A stretch of 64,000 nt of DNA from assembly GCA_949751835.1 (NCBI GenBank), contig CATKHK010000079.1, positions 124,001 through 188,000 of the forward strand, given 5' to 3'. Under the pieces are notes generated by a model. That model was not told the origin of the DNA. It was given only the letters and a program-made list of their open reading frames with translations, and did not search any database. Of this stretch, positions 1-9,299 are shown piece after piece (within the stretch, counting starts at the first letter, position 1; each line of letters begins with the position of its first letter). Source of the stretch: Blepharisma japonicum. Lineage: Eukaryota > Ciliophora > Heterotrichea > Heterotrichida > Blepharismidae. Both the position numbers and the translations under genes were made by a program.

Positions 1-184
1 ACTAGGACCTTTCTTGTGCGAGGAAAGCGGTGTCAGCAAAGAGACTTCACAGATTTTGAGGAAAATCTGCATAAAAGATGCCCATAATAAAGAAGTCCTT
101 AAGAAATTTATTAATGACTATGGAGATGAAGGGATTAAGAGGAATATGGTGAAGTATCCAAACTTAATGAATATAATTTCATAA
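1..184 (+). CDS. 3' end of an unrecognised protein (partial)
   Basis: An open frame enters from the left edge (codons start at base 2) and ends at TAA 182-184. About 60 residues are visible, ending YPNLMNIIS. The tail is mixed charged and hydrophobic with no motif I recognise. It is probably the C-terminus of a gene whose body lies outside the window; eL18 follows on the same strand about 115 bp downstream. Codon use resembles the neighbouring genes. Function cannot be stated. Confidence 0.6.
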   Translation, partial: LGPFLCEESGVSKETSQILRKICIKDAHNKEVLKKFINDYGDEGIKRNMVKYPNLMNIIS

Positions 185-300
185 CGAGTTTCTTTAATTT
201 ATCATAAATTTTGAGAAGATTACACTTATTTATGTGTTATTTTGTTCAGTTGGTAGTAACTTTGTATGCTTCTTGAATTCCCTTTTGTAATCTTTAAGAA

Positions 301-861
301 ATGGTATGGCCTATATAGGGTGTTGACTTAGTAGCAGGTGGTAAGAAACCAAATCTTAACAGACGCAAGGTCACAACTACAAATCTGTATCTCCGCCTCC
401 TCCTTAAGCTTTATAAGTTCTTAGCTCGCAGAACAGACTCTGGCTTCAATAAAGTGATTGCTAAAAGATTGGCCATGTCTAGACACAACAGACCTCCACT
501 TTCTCTTAAACATATTGCAAAATACATGACAGGGAAAACCAGCAAAACTTGTGTGATTGTAGGATCCGTTCTCGATGACCCTAGATTGATTCAAGTCCCT
601 GAAGGTCTTCAAATTGTCACTTTAAGAATCAGCGAGACTGCAAGAGCAAGAGTGGAAGCTGCTGGAGGAAAAGTCCTCACTTTTGACCAATTTGCAACTC
701 AAAATCCAACTGGAAAGGACACTGTGCTTTTAAGAGGCAAAAAGACTGCAAGAGAAGCTTATAAACACTTTGGACCTGCACCTGGGACAAAGAGATCCAA
801 GGCCAGACCATATGTTCGTAGCGAAGGAAGAAAGTTCGAAAGAGCAAGAGGTAGAAGATAA
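301..861 (+). CDS. RPL18: 60S ribosomal protein eL18
   Basis: Cytosolic large-subunit ribosomal protein eL18 (L18e/L15p superfamily). The start codon ATG at 301 is followed directly by a 15-nt intron (304-318, GTA...TAG). Splicing gives [18 protein letters not shown], continuing in frame into [32 protein letters not shown], a central LTFDQFA segment and the basic C-terminal tail [21 protein letters not shown], all typical of eL18. The length of 181 residues is close to the family norm. TAA at 859-861 is 5 bp from the stop of the convergent AP-3 delta gene. Codons are relatively GC-rich, as expected for a highly expressed gene. Without the intron the N-terminus would be lost, so the intron decides the start. 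Confidence 0.95.
304..318 (+). other. 15-nt intron in eL18, directly after the start codon
   Basis: Begins GTATGG and ends TATAG. Removing it joins ATG to GGT GTT GAC and restores the conserved MGVDL N-terminus of eL18; retaining it puts an in-frame TAG after six codons. Confidence 0.92.
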
Positions 862-866
862 ATCTA

Positions 867-3053
867 TTAATTATTTCCTAGAACTGGATCTTTCATCACT
901 GTATATTTTTTATCTGTGCTTGGCTTGGGTACCGAAACTTCTTGCTTTGTTTCTTCTTTTTCTTCTTCTTCTTTGTTTTCTTCTTTATTCTCTTCAGTTT
1001 TTTTCTTAAGCTTTTTCTTTCCTTTTCCTTTTCCTTTCTTTTTAGCAGGCTCGCTATTTTTGTCTGACTGTAAATAATACGGGTGGTCTTTCTGCTTTAA
1101 TTTAAGTTCATTTCTCCTTTTTTTCCTTTCTTCTTCACTTAAAATATCAGGAGGATTGAAATCTTCGTCCCTGAAATAATGATAAGTGACAGACCCGTCC
1201 TCATTTCTCGTCTGGATTTCGTTTTCATCTATTTCTATAGGTACCAAAAGTGACTCAGGGGCAAATACCATAGCTTGAGCATATGAAGGAACTGGGTTTA
1301 AACAGGTAATTAAGCTGCCGAGCTTAGCTTTCTCTTCATCTGTAAGGTTTGCTAATATATTTATATAGAGTAGTGACCGTTCTTGACTCTCCATAAAGTC
1401 CACTTGTTTGCTTCTTTCTTCAAGTTTTGTTTGGATTTCTTCTTTAAGATTAGGATTTATTTCTCTTATTTTGACTAAAAGTTTAAAAGTGGCAGCAGTA
1501 AGGGCGTTGTGTACAGACTCAGGGAAATTTAAAATTTTCCAGCGGTCTCTTAAGATTAATTCTAAAGCATTTTCTTGGTTTTCTGGGCTTAAAGTGTCCC
1601 CAAATTCGCCTATAATGAAAAGCAAGGCATTTAAGGCTTCACATTTTTCGGATTTTAAAGATTCGAAATCTTGTAAGGTCTCTATAGCGAGTTCTGCAGC
1701 TTCTGGTCTAAGCTGTTCAACCCTTATAACGACGTCAAGCATAATACTACTTAGCTGTCCTTCGTATTTAGAAGTCTTGAGCTTCAAAAATGTTCCTAAA
1801 ATCATAAACATTCATTTGAAATCTTCAACTAAATCATAATTTTCTTTACTTAAGAGATATAATCCAGTACTGAATAATTCTTCTTTAATATCAGAGTTTT
1901 CAGATTTTTGGATTTCCTTTACAATCTCTACGATAATGTCACAAAGATTCTGTTTTGAGGTCTAATTATAAAATACAGTCAATCTTAACAGAGAAAGCGC
2001 TCGAAGCCTAATAGTTAAATCTTTGCTTTGAAGAGCTTCAACTATGAAATGGTTATATTCATATGCTATATTAGGATGCTTTTTAATCATTTCTTGTAGC
2101 CCAGAAAGGCCAAGATATTTTACTGTATAAATTTTACAATTTGGATCGTTGCTATCTAGAAATCCCTGAAGTTTTGACATGGCTAAAATCACAAGTTCTT
2201 CAGTCTCATAAAAAGATGATATAATTGTCCTAATTATTTCATATTCCACAGACTTTGCTGGGGTGCTCTGCAGAAGCGTTTTTAATGGATCTATTAGCCT
2301 TTTTACCAATCTTGGCTCTACTTTGGCTAACTCAACCATTGTTTTCAGCAGCTTAATGATCATCCAGTTATTTTTTGTCGTCGTCAAAAGATCAAACAGT
2401 GCTTTTGCTGTAAAAAGTACACATTTAGGATTAATTCTTGATATTTCTAATATTGTATTCACAGTTGCTACTTTTACACCTATATTTTCATCCTGTAACT
2501 TCTCTGCAACCCTTTCACACATCTGTGGCACTGCTTCTGGATTATTAAAAAAAATTTTGAAAAACAATAAGCAGACCTTTTTCCTTAAATCTGGCTTGGA
2601 AGCATTTAATAAAGTAACACAGTCATTCAATAGTTCTGTAGACATAAAAGAATTAATGATGTTACATAAGCAGTTCACAGCTATGCAGGTATCTAAATGG
2701 TTTGCAGCTACGAACTCTCTCCGAAATACATTAGTAGCGAGCGTCAAAATGTCACTGGTAGATTTAAAGCAATTGGAAGCTGCCAAAAATCCCATTCGTT
2801 TTTGGGAAAATTTAGTGGAACTCATGACTTCTAATACGTGAAAAGCAGCTCATTCCATGTCATAGCCTTCTAGTGAAAGGACAAATAGCTTTTTGATGGC
2901 ATTTGTTTTGACTACAAGGTCGGTGCTTTTTACTTCTTCTTTGATTTCTGAAAACACAGTTGTGAGGAATGCGGTTCTGTCTACTTTTCCTTTTCTTAAG
3001 CCTTTGATCACGTCAACTGAGTTCCGAGAAAACATTTTATTCGTTTTATTCAT
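867..3053 (-). CDS. AP3D1: AP-3 complex subunit delta
   Basis: Large subunit of the AP-3 adaptor, which sorts cargo to lysosome-related compartments. The reverse strand from ATG at 3053 gives 723 residues after removing one 15-nt intron. The N-terminal adaptin trunk is clear: DVIKGLRKGK near the start, then LSLEGYDMEWAAFHVLEVMS (Trp encoded by TGA), KFSQKRMGFLAASNCF, LRKKVCLLFFKIF and TTTKNNWMIIKLLKTMVELA. These match delta-adaptin rather than beta or gamma adaptins. The C-terminus has a Lys-rich, then Glu/Lys-rich stretch and lacks a recognisable ear domain, so the protein is shorter than the roughly 1150-residue animal form. The stop at 867 is 5 bp from the eL18 stop. Confidence 0.88.
1962..1976 (-). 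other. 15-nt intron in AP-3 delta
   Basis: On the minus strand GTATTT...AATTAG. Removal joins LLRLT to TSKQNLCDIIVEIV in frame; retention gives an in-frame TAG in mid adaptin trunk. Confidence 0.88.
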
Positions 3054-3559
3054 TTAAGAAATTGGAGGATTAAACTTCAAAAATTCCAATAAATATAAGA
3101 AGTGTTTATATTAAAGTCAATAAAGGCGAATTAGACTTTTGATAAGGTTCAAAAAAAACTTTAATTAATTTGCTTAAAATCCTTTTTGCTTGTTAGATTC
3201 TTATTTTTTAAAGCATTTTATAAAAGTATCTGAGCAGATTTATAAATCTGGCTGATATATGATTTTCTTTAGCATTATGGCATCATTTAAAATATTTATT
3301 TTCTTATTCCAAAAATTTTGTTTATTTTTTATTTTTAAATAAATATTTAATATAAAAATAATTAAAACCAAACAGAAAGTCATAATAAATACCAGAAGAG
3401 CCAATTATATATTTGCTCTAATGCATATTTTCTAACAAAAATATGGCTTTAAATAGAAGTTAATAAAAACCTATTGATCGTTATTTTGCCTCTATTTTAT
3501 CAGTCTTTCTATTCTACTTTGTTAAAATCATTTCTCATCATTAAAAAAGAAATTAAGCA
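3054..3559. other. AT-rich spacer
   Basis: Very AT-rich spacer between the divergent AP-3 delta and 3560 genes. It must hold both promoters, but I see no distinct motif, RNA gene or repeat. Confidence 0.6.
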
Positions 3560-4288
3560 ATGTCAGAGCAATTAGGCTCTTTAGAAACATTTTTTGGCAC
3601 TCCTACATTCGAGCTAAGCCAATACTTGCAAACTAATAAAAATTTTTTCACACCCAGAAGCACTTTTTGCAACGATTATTCTTTTTCTAAAGAAACTACA
3701 AGGCCATCTACACACAAACGTAGCAGCATGCTGGGAAGAATAGACCTATCTTCACGAGAGTATGACAGCTCTCCTCGGGGAAATATTTATAAAAACTCTA
3801 TAAAAGATATTGAGCCATTTCTCAAAGCAAGTTCAAGGGCGACTACAACTTCAAGGCCTCGTCATAGACGAAGCTCAAAGTCAGAAGACTATGCGCATAT
3901 TAAAAGTAAAATAAATTCATTGAAAAATCCCTATGAAATCAGAACAGTAAGTCCAACTCAAATACAACTCAAAGATAAAGTAAGAAATGAGCTCCAAATG
4001 GGCAATTATCATCATTTAATAAGGTCTATGCGAAAAGCGTTACGAGAAGACGAACAAAAAATCAACCAACGAGGAGGTATTAATATTTCTGCTTTTGAAA
4101 GACTAGCAAAAAATTTTGGAAGCAAAAAAGTGAATATTTTGCCACCGAAGGTAAAACATCAAAAAGACGAAGACGGAGTTATTAAGAATCAAGAAGAAGC
4201 AAGATATATGACGATAAATATAGCCATGATAAAATGATTAAAAAAGCGTGGATCAAGTGATGGGCGCAGCTTGGCGTACACAAAGTAG
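3560..4288 (+). CDS. Unrecognised basic Ser/Arg-rich protein
   Basis: Starts ATG TCA GAG CAA; reading TGA at 4235-4237 as Trp extends the frame to TAG at 4286-4288, giving 242 residues. The N-terminal half is rich in Ser, Thr and Arg (for example RPRHRRSSKSEDY) and looks disordered and phosphorylatable. The second half is more helical and charged (LIRSMRKALREDEQKINQ). No catalytic motif, membrane segment or known domain is seen. Codon use fits the neighbours, so I take it as a real but lineage-restricted gene. A cytoskeletal or kinase-substrate role would be a guess. Confidence 0.65.
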
Positions 4289-4388
4289 CAGAGATGGAAA
4301 TTATAAAATTTACTTGAATTTTTTCATTAAAGAAATTTTAATTAGTATTTAGCTCTGAACTTTGTGTTTATTTAGAAAGTAATAAAGT

Positions 4389-4661
4389 TTAAGGCTTTTC
4401 ATCTTCAGCATTTGGCATAATAAGCCCACAGTGTTTAGCTATGTTTATTCTTGTCTTTTTATCATCTCTTTTCGTTCCAATATTATAATCTTCTAGCAAT
4501 TTTTTGTACTCTAAAGTCGCTTTCTGTAATGTGATAAATTCATCGACAGCATGATCACTTAATTTTTCAGAATTTTTTGAGGAAAATGCTTGCCACATAG
4601 GATTCACGACGGACTTGAAAAGATGCTTCTCAACATAGCTCATTAACTTTTGAGAAGCCAT
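4389..4661 (-). CDS. Small protein, possibly FMC1-like ATP synthase assembly factor
   Basis: A 90-residue helical protein. The C-terminal pattern, a helix (TLEYKKLLEDYNIG), a charged segment, then IAKHCGLIMP, resembles the end of FMC1 (C7orf55), which in other eukaryotes helps assemble the mitochondrial F1 ATPase and ends in a VGLxLP-type motif. The length also fits that family. The N-terminus (MASQKLMSYVEKHLFKSVV) could be an amphipathic mitochondrial presequence. Similarity is short and read by eye, so the assignment is tentative; a LYR-like small mitochondrial protein is the main alternative. Confidence 0.45.
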   Translation of the reverse strand: MASQKLMSYVEKHLFKSVVNPMWQAFSSKNSEKLSDHAVDEFITLQKATLEYKKLLEDYNIGTKRDDKKTRINIAKHCGLIMPNAEDEKP

Positions 4662-5153
4662 TTCTAAGATAAATTTATATAGTCAATATTTTATTTGGAA
4701 AAAGAAAGCAGCAATTTTACGAATTATAAGTCTTTATAGTAATTTCGAGGCAGAACAATTTGCTTATTATTTATTTTTATAATTTTAAAAGCTAAGGCTT
4801 TTTATAAATTTTCAATAAAAATGATCATGAAAAAGCAAGTAAATATAAGCTGAAATACCATTAAGTAAATATAAACCTAGACATAGCCATCTGCATTATT
4901 AAATGAAAATTATCTTACTAAGTAAACAAAATAAAATTTTTCAATAATTTTTCCAAAATAGATATAATTATTCTACCCAATTATCCAAATAATTTCACCA
5001 ATTATAAGTTAAGCAGCATTTATTTCTTTTCATTGCTCTATGCGATTATTAATATTATATAAAAAAATCGCAATATCTCATAGCCATCAATCTTCATACT
5101 GATTTTCATAAATAATTTTTTTAAATCAAATTAGCCGGTAATAAATTTTTAAT
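4662..5153. other. AT-rich spacer
   Basis: About 490 bp of strongly AT-rich sequence between the divergent FMC1-like and WEE1 genes. No ORF, RNA gene or repeat is evident. Confidence 0.6.
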
Positions 5154-6455
5154 ATGGCAAACCAAAACGAAAACCAATGTTTACAACTTAACACAAAATT
5201 TGACACTCCTCTGCCGAAGCCGTTTATCCCATTCCCACCTGAAGCTTCAACTGAAATTAATCCAAAATCAATAAAAATCCCAAAAAATTCTTACTATCAA
5301 AAATGAAGGTTGTCAGATAAAGTTTTTGATGGACGTTTCTCCTCAGGCTGTTCAACACCTATGACTCCTCGAACACCAGCTACCAATCTTGACCGACTCC
5401 TAAGGGAAGTTCAAATGTCGTCTATAAAATCTGAGCATAAAAACTTCGGAGACCGCCACTTTATGAATAAAGAAAACTCTTGGTTCGATATGCCAGAAAC
5501 ACCAATTTCTCAGCAAAATTCTGTAGAAGAACTAGAGGTATGTAGATATAATCACGATTTTATTCAAGAATCCTTATTAGGAAGTGGTAATTTTGGCTCT
5601 GTATATAAATGCTTAAATAAACTTGATGGACTGCACTACGCAGTTAAACAAATAAAGACCAATTATCGGCACCAAAATATGCGAGATATTGCTTTACAAG
5701 AAGCTTATGCTTTGGCTACAAGTTCTACCTATGAAGATAACACTAACATCATACGCTATCACTCAGTTTGGATTGAGCACGATTTTCTCTACATTTCTAT
5801 GGAGCTTTGTGAATGCTCTTTAACTCAGTATATTCAGAAAAATCCACCTTCAGAAAATACCATAAGGAAAATAATGAGAGATATATGTAAAGGACTCAAA
5901 AAAATTCATGCTCATAATATTGTACATATGGATATTAAGGCTGATAATATTTTTTTTAGCTTTTCTGGAAAGTTTAAACTCGGAGATTTAGGCTTGGCAA
6001 GAATAACTACAAATCTAACAGGAGAAATCCCAGAAGGAGATGCTAGGTATTTGGCATCGGAAGTCCTTATGCACCATGAAGAAGATAGCGAGCATATCCC
6101 AGATTTAACGAAATCTGATATTTTTTCGCTTGGAGCGACTATTTATGAAATTATGAGAGGAAAACAGTTGCCGATGAATGGAAAAGAATGGCATGATATA
6201 AGAAATGGGGAATTAAAATTTGTTAATGATTTTTCTTGGGAATTAAAAGAATGTATTAGAAAAATGATGAATAAAAGTGCTGAAATTCGGCCTAGCGCTG
6301 AAGAACTTTTAGCGACATTTCTTGTGTCAGATAAAGATAGAGAAATTAAAAGATTGAAAAATTATACAAAAGTATTAAAAAGACAAATAGAAGAACTTAA
6401 ACATTGTGAAGGAAATAAAAAGAGAAAGCTTTCTCTTTGAGAAGCCAGCAATTAA
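5154..6455 (+). CDS. WEE1: WEE1-family protein kinase
   Basis: A cell-cycle inhibitory kinase of the WEE1/MYT1 group, which phosphorylates the Tyr (and Thr) in the CDK ATP loop. ATG at 5154 leads into a Pro/Ser/Thr-rich N-terminus with several TP sites. TGA is read as Trp at the position giving SYYQKWRLSD, and again near the end, so the stop is TAA 6453-6455 (433 aa). The kinase domain has GSGNFGSVY, YAVKQIK (Lys165), IVHMDIKADNIF (Asp260), GDLGLAR (Asp278) and EGDARYLASEVL. DLG in place of DFG and the EGDxRYLA motif are WEE1 hallmarks. A basic coiled tail closes the protein. No intron is seen. Confidence 0.88.
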
Positions 6456-6668
6456 ATTATTATAATTAATTTTTAAATTAGATATTTTCACATAAATTAA
6501 TAATTGTATTTATTTTAAATAGGAAAGTGAAATTAGAATTCTATTTAAATAAAAATACCACTAGTAAATTTGTTTAATTTAATAGAGTTCTTATGATTAG
6601 TGACTCAAAAAAGTCGTTTTAAGTGAAAACACTCAAGGCTTTTATATAAGAGAGATTCATTGGATTTT
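6456..6668. other. AT-rich spacer
   Basis: Short AT-rich gap between WEE1 and the 6.7-8.8 kb orphan region. No motif recognised. Confidence 0.5.
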
Positions 6669-6899
6669 ATGCCTTATAGAGGACAATTTTCAATTTTTGT
6701 GGAAAATAATGAGCTTTTAATTCCATCATACCAAGAAAAAATACCACTTAGCTTCGTTGCAAAGCTTAGAGGGCATAATTACGGCATGGGAATAGAAGTA
6801 AGCAGCATGAGCAACATCCAGACAGGTAAAGAGTATTTTATGATGATTATAGGGTCACTCTCCTATATTTTAAATGGAGAATCCCTCTTTTACAGCTAA
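6669..6899 (+). CDS. Small ORF overlapping the start of the 654-aa orphan
   Basis: ATG at 6669 opens a 76-residue frame ending TAA 6897-6899, overlapping the next ORF by 26 nt in a different frame (+1). It has reasonable amino-acid composition (VENNELLIPSYQEKIPLSFV) but no known domain. The downstream ORF begins at an ATG directly preceded by TAA in its own frame, so the two cannot be one simple reading frame. It may be the 5' part of one gene with an unrecognised splice, a separate overlapping ORF, or chance. Confidence 0.3.
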   Translation: MPYRGQFSIFVENNELLIPSYQEKIPLSFVAKLRGHNYGMGIEVSSMSNIQTGKEYFMMIIGSLSYILNGESLFYS

Positions 6900-8838
6900 A
6901 GACAAATCTACTTCTGAAAACTCTCTAAACACTTCTTTGGGGCGGTCTGGAAATTACTCTCCTCCACAGATAACTCACAATCAACCAGCTGGAGCACAAG
7001 CCTCTGAAAGCATTTCAATGGCCCCCTTAGCACCTCAAATTTCCAATCCCGCCTTAATCGGTATACCTGATCTTGATTCAAATAGTTTCAATTTGGAGAT
7101 GTTACCGACCTGCAAGTTAATGGGAGAGGGTTTGAGACAGGAACTTGTATATTTGCTTCATCCTGATTTCTTCAACGTCTCTCAAGACCAATTGATGCTG
7201 TCATTGATGGACACTATCCTCCAACTGTACATAAGGAATAGATGCGTTCTCAAAAAGTTTTTAACCTACGGTAAAGATCGAGCCGACATGACGATGATCT
7301 TGGGTTATCTTCATCAGGTTGCTCCTTTCCCGTGAATCCAATTACATCATCGTGTTGACACCATCTACAGTGCGTTCAAGAAATTCGCCCCTGGTTTTCA
7401 AGACTCAGAGTGGTTTTCACTGATGAAAATGGGTAATCAGGAACTTTTGCACTGAATGGAACATCGCCTTACCCAAACAGACGAAGCAAGACTTTGATGG
7501 AAGAATATGATAAATATGTACAACGTCACACCTGATGCTTGGAAGTGGGAAGAAGATAAATTTGAGTTAATTATGACACTTCAAAATCCCAGTTGGGCAG
7601 GCTATATCACTCTCACTAAATTACAAATCACCTCAAGGATCGCTCAGAATACCTCAAAGGAACTGGATGAAATCAAAGAGAAGTTACAAGTGCAAGCACA
7701 AAATAATAAAAAACTCACTCAAATAATCGAGGAACTTACTTCTAAGCTTGCCATCCTCCAACAAAAACTTGAAGTTCTCCAGAAACAGCAAGATGATAAA
7801 TTCAAAGTCGATTACACTTTGGCTTCCTCCTCTTGTAACAACTCTAGGAGAAACTCGGTATCCCTTGAGGAAACTTCTCGAGGACAATCTACACCGACTT
7901 TGTCCTTAAAAATGCCTCAATCCGAACCTACACTTCAAAAGAGCTCTCAATTCATTTTTGGATCCGATCTGAAGGCTTTGGCTAAGCCCGATTCACAGAA
8001 CAAGGGATTTGTCAAACCAACGGCTAGACCTTTATCTGAATGTGGTGGTCTTAAAATTAGCGCTGGCTCAGGCTTTATATCGATGAAGAAAAGTATTGTT
8101 CCCAGAGAGACAATTATCTCGAATCTCTCCTATGATACACTTAAGAGATTTGCTGGCCAAGTTCTGTACTTGGATCATAGATTTTTTGCGCTCACCTTCA
8201 AACATTTCTTAGATCCCTCTTCGCTTGAAAGTCTTTCGAGAATTCGCCCTTGAACCAAACCTTGGGTTAATAAACCGAATAGAGGAAGAGGTTATGAGGA
8301 TGACTACCCTCAAGGTCTTAGATGAAGCTTTCCTGTAAAAGAAGAACTGACTCAATGATGTGTAAAGTATTTTAGAGCCTGCATGTTTCATCCTTTTGAT
8401 GCAGAGATTCTGTTTGAAGTCATTTGAAAATTCTGCGGTTGTCCAATGTCTGCTGAAAATGACCCTGGATTGAGCTTGGTGTACTCCTATCGATACCCGA
8501 AAGTGCTTTCAATGATTACCTTGACGGGCGGCATGGAACCTGAAAAGTTTAAGGAGATTTTTAGACAATTTGGTTATGATAATGCTGTGGAGACAGATTT
8601 TGGCTGAAGAATTTGTATCAATCGTGAAAATATCAATGATTTCAGAACTGATAGAATACTCTATGTGTGGAAATCGGAACGCCTGGACATTGAGAATTTA
8701 GTTAGAACATGGAAAGATATGGGTGCTGATGACTGTGAAGTCAATTTTAAACTTCCTGTAATTAGACGTCGAGATTTGGAGCCTTGTGGTGAAACTCCAA
8801 CAATTAGAAAATCAATAAACACCTCTGGTGAAATTTAA
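6874..8838 (+). CDS. Unrecognised Trp-rich 654-aa protein (orphan)
   Basis: With TGA=Trp, one uninterrupted frame runs from ATG 6874 to TAA 8836-8838. At least eight in-frame TGA codons fall in it, beside normal TGG. Layout: a Ser/Pro-rich N-terminal 75 residues; a compact hydrophobic and helical region (about 75-215) with LLHPDFFNVSQDQLMLSL; a coiled coil (about 260-312, KLAILQQKLEVLQKQQ); a Ser-rich linker; and a Trp- and Arg-rich C-terminal globular region (about 430-654). I recognise no family. The sequence is less AT-rich than its neighbours, with many C- and G-ending third positions, which suggests high expression or foreign origin. A viral-like or transposon-derived structural protein is possible but unsupported by any motif. 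Confidence 0.75.
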
Positions 8839-8849
8839 ATTTATTTATC

Positions 8850-8899
8850 AACGACAACATATAATATCAACAACATATAATATCAACATATAATATCAT
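8850..8899 (+). repeat. Short tandem repeat after the orphan ORF
   Basis: Three imperfect copies of a unit close to ACAACATATAATATCA follow each other (two about 17 bp apart, the third shortened), starting about 12 bp after the orphan stop codon. The remaining spacer to 9299 is AT-rich with no other structure seen. Confidence 0.75.
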
Positions 8900-9299
8900 A
8901 AATGTAACTAATAACTGTTATAAATAAAAATAGGGTCTCTCTCAAACAATATAAGAGAATTTTGAATGATTTCATATATTGAAAGATCAAATTTATTGAA
9001 ATATATTTAAAAACTATAGAGTAAGATTTATTCCTAAGTAGTTTATACATAAGTATCAGTTATCTCTTGCCATTTTGTGAGAGAAGAAATATCAAGTTTA
9101 TAAAGTTTCCATAATACTTCCTTGTTTAATTAGATATACCTCTACTTCTATTAAAAATTGATTTATAGTCTATAACTAATATTTCTTTATTTATTCTCCC
9201 AAAACTTTATTATTTTTAAAAATCCAATATCTTCGCCTTATCTGTTCTTTCAAATTCCAATTTTAGTCGATTTAAACCTATCTATAATAGTGGTTAATA
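8900..9299. other. AT-rich spacer
   Basis: About 400 bp with no gene, RNA or repeat that I can recognise; it lies upstream of the P5B ATPase. Confidence 0.55.

Noticed and set aside
770-1009. ORF on plus strand overlapping eL18 end
   Set aside because: Antisense shadow of the Lys/Glu-rich C-terminus of AP-3 delta (Phe/Leu-rich translation).
3560-4237. Stop of the 3.6-kb gene at 4237
   Set aside because: That codon is TGA; with Trp reading the frame ends at TAG 4286-4288.
6828-6854. 27-nt GT...TAG segment as intron linking the small ORF to the orphan
   Set aside because: Wrong length class for this genome and a multiple of three, so it would not change frame.
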